Below are positions 56,238 to 64,000 of a DNA stretch of 64,000 nucleotides, piece by piece. Position 1 is the first letter of the stretch. Every line of letters begins with the position of its first letter. The notes beneath the pieces are model-generated. The model was not told the DNA's origin and did no database searches. It was given only the letters and a program-made list of their open reading frames with translations. Both the position numbers and the translations under genes were made by a program. This DNA comes from Anisus vortex (Eukaryota; Mollusca; Gastropoda; Planorbidae), in contig OX421494.1 in NCBI GenBank assembly GCA_949126835.1, positions 25,380,185 to 25,444,184 of the forward strand, read 5' to 3'.

Positions 56238-56606
56238 TCGTTACAGGACATGGAAATGTGTTATTATAGCGACGTGCGTTGACTCTATGATCGTTACAGG
56301 ACATGGAAATGTGTTATTATAGCGACGTGCGTTGACTCTATGATCGTTACAGGACATGGAGATGTGTTATTATAGCGACGTGCGTTGACTCTATGATCGT
56401 TACAGGACATGGAAATGTGATATTATAGCGACGTGCGTTGACTCTATGATCGTTACAGGACATGGAAATGTGTTATTATAGCGACGTGCGTTGACTCTAT
56501 GATCGTTACAGGACATGGAAATGTGTTATTATAGCGTCGTGCGTTGACTCTATGATCGTTACAGGACATGGAAATGTGTTATTATAGCGACGTGCGTTGA
56601 CTCTAT
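56238..56606. repeat. 53-bp satellite, seven copies
   Basis: TCGTTACAGGACATGGAAAT is repeated every 53 bp (56238, 56291, 56344, 56397, 56450, 56503, 56556). Units differ by single bases only (GAGATG, GTGATA, GCGTCG), so amplification was recent. Confidence 0.97.
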
Positions 56607-56849
56607 GTAATAAAAAGGTAAAACAAAATTCAAGATGTCACTTTCCATTCCTTCTACTGTCAGCTCCCCCCCCCCCCCTTTTTTCCCTTCAACTCAGCTT
56701 ACAGTTTTCATCTTAAACATGCGACGACACAATATTTATACATTAAGAAAACTTTTTTTTTTTCGCTCCATGTTGAAGTCTTACCCTTATAAACGTCTGC
56801 TCTTTACTAGAAAGTGTAATGGAAGTAAAAAAAAAAAAGAAACAACACT

Positions 56850-57764
56850 TATTCCCACTTGTCCTCCATTTTTGCCCTGTGTCCTCCGTCCGGCAGGCAA
56901 AGCTAAAAATTCTTAAATGTTCGGCTTTTGTATTATTATTATTATTATTATTTTGTGTGCAAAAAGTTTTATATATATATCCTTATTACAAATATATTTT
57001 CTTATTTACTGTAAATTTACTGGTTTGGGTAAAGCAAAACAATGGAGTATTCAGCATGAACTGTAATTAATTACATTGTGTTATATAATGTGGTGTCAGG
57101 TTAATTATTATTGTCCACCCATCGTCTCTTTCCCTACATCACCGCCTCTTACACACATACACTCAAATTTACCAATGTCGCAGCTTTATTATTACAAGAG
57201 ATAGCCGTAGATAGCATCTTCCCTGTTGATTCACAATAAATACGAGTCTAAACAAACGGTGAGAAACAGATTTTTATTTAACTATGTAAAATGCATAATT
57301 CTTACAAAGTACAATATAAAAAATATCACATGTGCAGTTTTGTGCATTTGTGCTCACTGTTCTATAATTTAGGCTAGCCAAAAGTTATCTCGTCATAGAA
57401 ATAAGTTGTTGAATTAATAAAGATGGACAACTATATATTTCAGAACAGACTGTTTAATTTTCTAATAATATTGTATTGTTGCATTTCGAAAAATAATTAT
57501 CAATTGAATTTCTATGTTATTTTATATTACATTTTTTTTTACAATACTTTTTCTTGGTCGGTTTACCGATATATATTTATTGATTATTGAATATCGGCAA
57601 CATTGTCGTAGAATTGTACAGATTGTTGGTTAAGTCTGTAAATCGGCATTGAATTGATTTTTTTTAAAAATGATTCCAATGAAACACTCAATACGTTCTT
57701 CTTTGTCTCCCTTTTTTTGTCTTTCTATGTCCTTCTTTTGGTACACATGTATCTGGCAACCCTA
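56850..57764. mobile_element. GTCCTCC-type TIR element, left end decayed
   Basis: TTGTCCTCCATTTTTGCCCT and GTCCTCCGTCCGGCAGGCAA at the left and CACATGTATCTGGCAACCCT at the right match the internal and terminal blocks of 30957-31444. The left terminal repeat is not recognisable. Confidence 0.5.
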
Positions 57765-57894
57765 CCCATACTTCAATTTGATTGAATTTGTCGTTGAAAC
57801 ATTTTGTTTAGTAAAAAAAACAACTAATTAGATCAGGCATATGACATATGCTTTAATAAAATATTCTGTGTGAGGGAGAGAGAGAGAGAGATCT

Positions 57895-59350
57895 ATATAT
57901 TATTTACTTTATCCTCTTCGCTCCCAGTGGACCATAAGACAGTCATCAAAGCCCCGCCATGTCTCTCTGCCCCGGGCAAACCTTCCCACTTTAATCCAAG
58001 ACATCCCTATTGCCTTTATTTGAAAATGTATTTCATCTTCCACCAATCTCTCCTCCGCGTTCCGATTGACCTGGAACCATTCACCCTATCGTCCATCGTG
58101 ACGTATAGAGCATTTATTGTCTGCATAGAGGTCTGCGAGGATGTTGATAATCTTATCTACAAAACCATAGGCTTTGACAATCTTCCATAACGAGAGGTGG
58201 TGAATGCTTTAAAATGCCTTTTCGAAATCCAAGAAGTTTATGTAAAGGGGGTCATTCCATTCTAAAGATTGCTCGACTAATATTCGCAGAATGAATATTT
58301 GGTCAGTGCAAGACCTCTCAGCTTTAATGCCAGCTTGTTCTTCTTGAAGGGTTTCTTCTACTTTGGCTCTGTAATAGGACTCTGGGGAAAATTCATTTTG
58401 CCTGGAATAGATAATAGATTTACCCCCCCCCCTTTTTTTTTCCAGTTTTCACATGAAGATATGTCTCATTTCTTGTAAATTTTAACTATGATTCCTCTCT
58501 TCCATTGTTCTTGGATTTTTTCACTGTCCCACACATTGTTGAAGTCCAATAAGTGCGCAAGAAGCTGGTTCAGCTTTCAACATATGGATCTAGCTGTGAT
58601 TCTGTCCTCTGCTGTGGCCTTGTTTGTTTTCATTCTTCTAATATCTTCTTCAGCTTCTTGTGCATGTATAGAGTCTAGGTTCCTCTTTCAATTCTATGTG
58701 GAAACTACCCATGTTCAAGATGGTGGCTGCTTCCTCTGGATCTGGTCTGTTAAAGAGTTTCTTTTAAATTTTCTGCCCATCTGTTCAGAATTGCTGGTGA
58801 ATCCTCCCGTGCGAGTCTTGATTATTTTATGAATAGTGCCATTGTCTCCTTTATCTGCAGCTTCTTGTGCTTCTTTAGCCATCCTTTCCATAAATTCTCT
58901 CTTATCTTTTCTTGCGCCTTTTTTAACAGCAGTTGGCGTATTCTTTTTCGGATTCTGTTTTATTTTCATCCCAAGCATTTAGTAAGTTCTGTTTGGAAGC
59001 TTTCTTTTTTTCAATTAGGTTACATGAAATAGTAGAGATCCACTCTTTCTTACCCTAAAATGGATTGGCTGGTCTCTATGTACACAATCTGGATTTTCTG
59101 ACATTGTGTATTGATGTCACCATCTTGGAGATTTTCTAGCGCACTAAATCTGTCCTGCAGTTCTCTGTGACAAATTTGGTTTGCCTGAATTAAATAGGTG
59201 ACCACTAATCTAGTTTTCTTTCCTACTTTTTTTCAATTTAAGCTGGAGTTTACATAGTAGCCTACAAGGTTGTGGTCGCTGCCTACATGTTACTATCTGA
59301 TAGCTTTGGCATCTTTTAAGGATCGTCTCCATTTTCTGTTAAGCTATTTG
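57895..59350 (-). pseudogene. Decayed APE-type LINE: endonuclease end and reverse transcriptase
   Basis: Reading the minus strand from 59350: RKWRRSLKDAKAIR, then VGSDHNLVG (endonuclease end), FSALENLQDGDINTQ, KIKQNPKKNTPTAVKKGARK, DIRRMKTNKATAEDRI, QWKRGIIVKIYKK, SLEWNDPLYINFLDFEK (RT motif A region) and LYADNKCS-type sequence near 57960. Order and spacing match one LINE protein, but several frameshifts and stops break it. The C-terminal RT, with the FADD-type box, is missing at the 3' side. The family differs from the 38-46 kb LINEs. Confidence 0.8.
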
Positions 59351-59648
59351 TTCAATTTGATTGTTTGTACTGTTATCCATGTGCTCTTGTGTAGGCCTAT
59401 TGTTTAGTGTTGGAATATACTGCCACCTATAATTAAGCTTATACCATTTTCCATTCAGGGGTCCAAGATACGCTGTCCATTGCCACTTCTATCCCCTAAG
59501 CCCTAAACCCTCTATACCCATGCTTGACTCATAGCCTGTATTATCTGAACTTATACAGATAGTGTAATTGCCCAGTAAATGAACTGTGCAACTTTTTGCC
59601 CAGTTCATGAATTGAGCATATATTTGTCATGTCTAGTCATAAGCTTAT
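59351..59648. other. Probable continuation of the decayed LINE
   Basis: Weak minus-strand matches suggest more of the endonuclease, but I cannot align it confidently. No separate gene is seen. Confidence 0.3.
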
Positions 59649-59816
59649 CTATATATATAAAATAAGAGTTTGTCCGCATACGAATCCCCATTGGTCAATT
59701 TGAGATCACGTGAGTTTGTGTCACTGACCTATTTAGGCCTAGGCCTATATAATGTCTAATAATTTTTCACATCGGATATGTGTCTTCGCTAGCTCAGTGG
59801 CAAACGTTAAGTTTAA
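59649..59816 (+). repeat. tRNA-like repeat leader with truncated tRNA part
   Basis: TCTATATATATAAAATAAGA, ATCCCCATTGGTCAATTTGA and CACATCGGATATGTGTCTTC match the leader at 34405-34579 in plus orientation. The A box TAGCTCAGTGG follows, but the unit breaks after AAACGTTAAG, where the 59825 repeat begins. Confidence 0.6.
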
Positions 59817-59824
59817 GTCGTTAA

Positions 59825-60284
59825 GTTTGCCTCAGCCAATTATGTAAAATAATATCTGCCAATATCTCCTTTTGAAATATGGTTTATTACTAATATTATT
59901 ATTTAATCATATTATTAATGGAAATTTTAGTTCACTGCTATTTTTTTTATTTCATTGGATGTAGTCAATTTTGTGTAGGTATATCTGTTTTTAATCTAAG
60001 CAGAATGAGCATCCATCCTGTTAGTCAGATTGTTGTATTATAACATATTTCAAAGGATCTAAATTAAATAATAATAATTCATTCTACACTATTAAAAGTT
60101 TGCTTTGCTTCAATTGTCTTAGATTGTATTGTATTTATATTATACTTAATTTTATTATATTTATATATCATTGTATTTACAAAAGAAAAAAATGTTAAAA
60201 TAAGTAGTTTATTTTGTTTATAAATTTGATTCTCATAAATGAATTTTGATAAAACTGGCACAACCTTATCTAATCTATCTAATC
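59825..60284 (+). repeat. Dispersed repeat, copy 1 (about 460 bp)
   Basis: From AAGTTTGCCTCAGCCAATTA to CTATCTAATCAGTG it matches 63302-63809 in the same orientation, with scattered substitutions and small insertions. It has no coding potential or TIRs. Its downstream neighbour is a LINE fragment, whereas copy 2 runs into unrelated DNA, so the 3' boundary is real. Confidence 0.85.
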
Positions 60285-61262
60285 AGTGTCTAGCATCAGG
60301 AATCTTAAGCCTATCTATGTTTAGGCGTCTCGGAGTTTTGGAGGGTTGATGTCTTCTTTTTGGTTTGAAGTGAATTGTCATCTTAGAGACAATGAGGCGA
60401 TGGTCAGTCCAACAGTCGGCACCACACATGGCCTTGGCCACTCTCACGTCCTGTCGGTTCCTGTTTCTGACAATGACATAATCGATTAAATGCCAGTGTT
60501 TTGAACACGGGTGCATCCATATGATGCCCTGTTGCGAGTAGGGAGGCTAAAGGTGGTGTTTGTTATTAGGAGGCCAAATTCAGCACATGTCCGAAGAAGC
60601 AGCAAGCCATTGCTGTAACATTTTCCAACCCCGTGCTTCCCCATCACTCCCTCCCAGGAAGAGTTGTCACTACCGACACGAGCATTAAAGTCTCCAAGAA
60701 TAATCAGTTAGTCAGAAGAAGTTGTGGCGGAGACCACAGTGTTGAGATCTTCATATAATTTTGCAATGGTCTCTTCCGAGTTTGTCATTGTGGGTGCGTA
60801 TGCGCTGACAATTGTTGCAAACTTCTTACCATGGCAAAGATGCAGTCTTATTGTCATGAGGCGATCATTTATTCCTCTGGGGGAACTGGTGAGCTTGCAT
60901 GCAAGAGAAGATTTAATCGCAAAACCAACTCAAACCTCGCGTTTTGCGATTGGGTCACGTCCGCTCCAGAAGAATGAGTAGTTAGCAAGCCTTTCTGTGA
61001 GTTCGCCAACACCAGCTAGTCTTGTTTCACTAAGGGCAGCAATGTCAATGTTGTATCTAGCAAGTTCATGAGCAATGAGCCCTGAGCGTCGCTGAAGTCT
61101 ATCTGTGGTATCTCTGTCGAGAAGTGTGCGGATATTCCAAGCTCCAAATGGTCTACAAATATTATAGGAGCTGACTTTGACTTTATTTTCTTTGAATTTC
61201 GACCGCATGGAATGGGTCCCCGCCGACCGCGGTTTGCCGGCCAGTGTATAAGGAGCAGGCAA
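60285..61262 (-). pseudogene. APE endonuclease domain of RTE-like (CFDP2-like) LINE
   Basis: The first frame (60930-61262) has GAWNIRTLLDRDTTDRLQRR and IDIAALSETRLAG, giving the catalytic N and E residues. After a TGA following KREV it continues VGFAIKSSLACKL, SAYAPTMTNSEE, and after a [17 protein letters not shown] (catalytic D and N). A frameshift near 60515 leads to [20 protein letters not shown] and DCWTDHRLIVSK, the final D-H motif. Two nonsense codons and one frameshift make it nonfunctional. Confidence 0.88.
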
Positions 61263-61567
61263 TTTTTAGGGCACCTTTTTTAGCCCCTTCCTCATGCTAG
61301 GAGGTGAGCAGTCCTGAATAGATCTGCTCTGTCACTCAGGTGTCTGCCGGATTCCACTTCTGCTCCATTCAGTGGGGAAACGACCCTACAGCCTGAGTCG
61401 CCTGTGTGCAGGCTTGCGGCTACGACTGCCAGTGCACCACACCTATCGCTACGCCGCTTACCCATCGCCACAGGGCTACGAGGAGCCACAGGTAAGAGCT
61501 GGGTGACAGGTGAGGACCAAGGCGGGCGAACTGCTCTGCCGAGCACCATACCTCTACCTGAACACCC
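60285..61567 (-). mobile_element. RTE-like LINE, 5' portion only
   Basis: Minus-strand element with a GC-rich 5' region (61263-61567, including CATGAGGAAGGGGCTAAAAA) followed by the APE endonuclease. It stops just after the endonuclease, so RT and 3' end are missing. LINE copies are normally truncated at the 5' end, so loss of the 3' part points to a later deletion or rearrangement. Confidence 0.75.
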
Positions 61568-62511
61568 CATATATATATATAGCCTACGTGAAAAGAATTT
61601 TAGCATTTTAACAAGGCCTGCCTAGTCTACAATTCAGTTTAGCTCAAATATATTTTAGTCACAAATTTATTAGAAAATAACAACAACAAACAAAACAACA
61701 AAATAAAAACAAGGTTTCTACTATTAAGTCAATCACAAATTACATTAATAATTAATAATAAAATAATAAAGGTAGGCCTATATGCTGCATATAGATCTAG
61801 GCTATATGAAATATAATAGATAAATGCTGGATTTTTATTTTTTAAATCAGCAGGGTGGTAGTCTAAATATCCATATAGGATAGGCCTATTCATTTATACT
61901 ATATAAATAAGTACTGTAATCGTACTCCTGTTTTACTGGAATATATATCTTATATTATATATTACAGACGCTCCGCTTCTATATAAATATAAAGAAGATT
62001 GTTGAAGAAGATTATTGTAGGCCTATAACTGTATATAGTCTAATAGACAATTTATAACTAACTTAACCAGTCACAATATTAATGTTGCTCATGATGATAA
62101 GTATAACAAGTAAACATTTACACAATTACTATGATTAGTGCAGCTTACACAATATTATTTAACCGTTAGTGTGGACGACCTTGGCGAAAATGATGAAGGC
62201 GAGAAAAATGCGCCTAGGTTAATTTCGTTGGCTACATGCAAAGGCAATTTTTTACGTAGGCCTAATCATTATTCGCATAACAAAATAGGCCTATATATGA
62301 AAAAAAAATAATTATAAAAATAATAGGTTGGCCTACCTGTAATTATTTATAGCACACATCTTTGAACACACACATATTATAGTCTTCTACTTGTCCAGAC
62401 TTGCTGCACACACGTCGTTTAAGTACAACAAAAGAAAAAGCTATGGCCTCTCCTTGCTATGGGTTGCAATATTTAATTTAATAGTGTTGTACACAGTGGC
62501 CTACAAAATAT
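61568..62511. other. Unassigned sequence, TAGGCCTA-rich
   Basis: Several TAGGCCTA copies (about 61774, 61883, 62020, 62257, 62287). No gene is seen before the candidate first exon. Confidence 0.4.
61955..62020 (-). repeat. Solitary LINE/SINE 3' tail, minus strand
   Basis: On the minus strand, ACAATCTTCTTTATATTTAT then AGAAGCGGAGCGTCTGTAAT match the CR1/jockey-like LINE 3' end, with a small expansion in the hairpin loop. Confidence 0.55.
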
Positions 62512-62779
62512 GTGGCTTTGAATCAACTATCTATCGGGTTTTCCCGTTCTCGTTGTTTAATTAAAAAAACGAAAGGAAAAAAATACTTCCACCGGAAGAA
62601 CTACTTATCAATGCAGTTTTGGGAAGTAAATAAACGGAACAGTCTTCTACTTCGACTTGGCGATCTTCAGAAAAATAAAATATGTTATAATTTGAACATT
62701 GTTAAACTGAATTGTCGTTATTTTGGGCACCCAATATTGTTGTTTAACGGGGCATTAGTGAATGATACTGTCATAGAAA

Positions 62780-62882
62780 ATGGATAAACTCTCAATTATA
62801 TCGGGTGCATTATTCTTTGCAGCTGATATATTTGCAGTTGTGAGTTTAGCAATGCCTCATTGGATTGTATCAGAAATCGGAG
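62780..62882 (+). CDS. Candidate first coding exon, membrane protein (claudin/PMP22-like?)
   Basis: ATG at 62780 has a favourable context (GAAAATGG). The frame encodes MDKLSIISGALFFAADIFAV then VSLAMPHWIVSEIG and meets a consensus splice donor, G|GTAAGT, at 62883-62888, in phase 1. Residues about 6-25 form one hydrophobic segment, followed by PHW. A first membrane segment followed by a P-x-W type motif is seen in four-TM proteins of the claudin/PMP22 group. With only 34 residues this family guess is weak. If not spliced, the frame stops two codons later. No later exon lies clearly within the remaining 1.1 kb, consistent with the long introns of this genome. Confidence 0.45.
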
Positions 62883-63301
62883 GTAAGTAATTATATTACC
62901 GGTATCAAATTTATTATAGTACTATACTATCCAGAATACAGTGCGTTTATTATCCAGTAACTTAGCTATATTTAAATTTAATCATAATAATGAAAAACTA
63001 AATGTAAAAAACTCGTCATGGGCCAGTCATGGCCCATGAGTCATGAACTCATGAGTCGCCCAAGACGGTGACCATGATGACTGATGAGTACTGATGACCC
63101 ATCATGAGTATTCATGAGTGACCCATGGCCATGGCATGGCTACAACTACAGGACTACACTACTACGACTACACTGACTACAGGGTGAGGGTATTAATATT
63201 ATTGTACTTTAGTATTAGTATGATAATAAATGATAAAGGCCCTGTAGACTATATATTATTGATTATTTGCCCAAAATGCTTTTCTGTATTAAAAAAAACT
63301 T
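62883..63301. other. Presumptive intron 1 start with an ATGAGTCATG-rich patch
   Basis: 63015-63130 is packed with overlapping CATG, GAGTCATG and CCCATG motifs, partly palindromic, followed by ACTACA-type repeats to about 63180. It is low-complexity; the small frame at 63118-63303 is not credible. Confidence 0.5.
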
Positions 63302-63809
63302 AAGTTTGCCTCAGCCAATTATGTAAAATAATATCTGCCAATGTCTCCTTTTGAAATATGGTTTATTACTAATATTATTATTTAATCATATTATGAGTAG
63401 GCTAATGGACATTTTAGTTCACTGCAATTTTTATTACTACATTGGATACATGTAGTAAATTTTGTGTATACCGGTAGCATATCTGTTTTTAATCTAAGCA
63501 GAATGACTGAGCCCTGAATGAGTATCCATCCTGTTTGTTGCTTTATAAATTTATAACATACTTTCAAAGGATCCAAATAAAATAATAATCATTCATTCTA
63601 CACTATTAAAAGTTTGCTTTGCTTCAATTGTCTTAGATTGTATTGTTACTTATATTATATTTATTTTATCATATATGTATATTTATATATCATTGTATTT
63701 ACAAAAGAAAAAAATGTTAAAATAAGTAGTTTATTCTGTTTATAAATTTGATTCTCATAAATGAATTTGGATAAAACTGGCACAACCTTATCTAATCTAT
63801 CTAATCAGT
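63302..63809 (+). repeat. Dispersed repeat, copy 2 (about 508 bp)
   Basis: Same orientation as 59825-60284. It carries extra segments, for example TGAGTAGGCTAATGG near 63395 and ACATGTAGTAAATTTTGTGT near 63448. It ends at TCTAATCAGTG like copy 1. Confidence 0.85.
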
Positions 63810-64000
63810 GTAGATTTAATTTAAAAAATCTAATTACTGTAATTTAAAAAATTAGGTCAAAGGGATTACCATATAATAAAATTACATCTTATAATTGTAA
63901 TATTATTAAATATATCAACAACATAAAATGTATTTGCCTACATCTTCTGACAATAAATATGGTTAAGCCTACATCAAAATCAAAGCTCTAAATGAATTAC
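63810..64000. other. Unassigned AT-rich sequence
   Basis: Nothing recognised. Confidence 0.4.

Noticed and set aside
62512..62787. 91-codon frame just upstream of the candidate exon
   Set aside because: Its composition resembles noncoding AT-rich DNA and it overlaps the better ATG at 62780. It is more likely promoter or 5' UTR.

Overview
The window looks like a piece of a large, AT-rich, intron-bearing animal genome, made up mostly of transposable elements and simple or satellite repeats. The evidence is a mix of APE-type non-LTR retrotransposons (an L2-like family, a CR1/jockey-like family and RTE-like families), tRNA-derived SINEs with A and B boxes, many hAT-like elements with 8-bp target duplications, TA- and TTAA-flanked elements, several minisatellites and one exon-like block with a consensus splice donor. 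No bacterial operon structure, rRNA or intact functional tRNA gene was seen. An invertebrate, perhaps a mollusc, is my guess from the repeat mix; the sequence alone does not prove it.

Layout. 0.5-1 kb: a 27-bp minisatellite. 1.5-13 kb: SINEs, a tandemly duplicated element pair (2.5-4.5 kb), a TA-flanked element (7.9-8.4 kb), G-rich repeats, a GATA-type microsatellite (9.1-9.6 kb) and a run of hAT-like elements (11.7-13.1 kb). 14.4-16.1 kb: a long-TIR MITE split by an L2-like LINE. 16.7-25 kb: SINEs, hAT-like elements, a 71-bp satellite and a 36-bp repeat. 25-28.6 kb: little recognisable content apart from one MITE and many copies of the palindrome TAGGCCTA. 28.6-31.7 kb: a probable host element enclosing a 45-copy, 27-bp satellite. 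32.4-34.6 kb: a 2-kb hAT-like element inserted at the edge of a tRNA-like repeat. 36.2-37.8 kb: three nested hAT-like elements. 37.9-41.4 kb: one LINE inserted head-to-head into an older copy of its own family, giving a 916-codon chimeric frame. 41.6-48.4 kb: an L2-like 3' end, a second decayed LINE copy, an Ac-like hAT element and an RTE-like LINE tail with a 12-bp TSD. 49.5-57.8 kb: more nested TIR elements and a 53-bp satellite. 57.9-61.6 kb: two decayed LINEs on the minus strand. 62.8 kb: the best candidate for host coding sequence, a first exon with one hydrophobic segment.

How the pieces relate. The CR1/jockey-like LINE (38-46 kb) and a tRNA-derived SINE at 10.9 kb share the same 3' tail, which suggests that the LINE machinery mobilised the SINE. 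The hAT-like MITEs share termini and a TA-centred target preference, suggesting one transposase, which is not encoded here. Three 73-bp TTAA-flanked elements are almost identical and so look recent. Apart from the candidate exon, every convincing coding stretch is from a retrotransposon.
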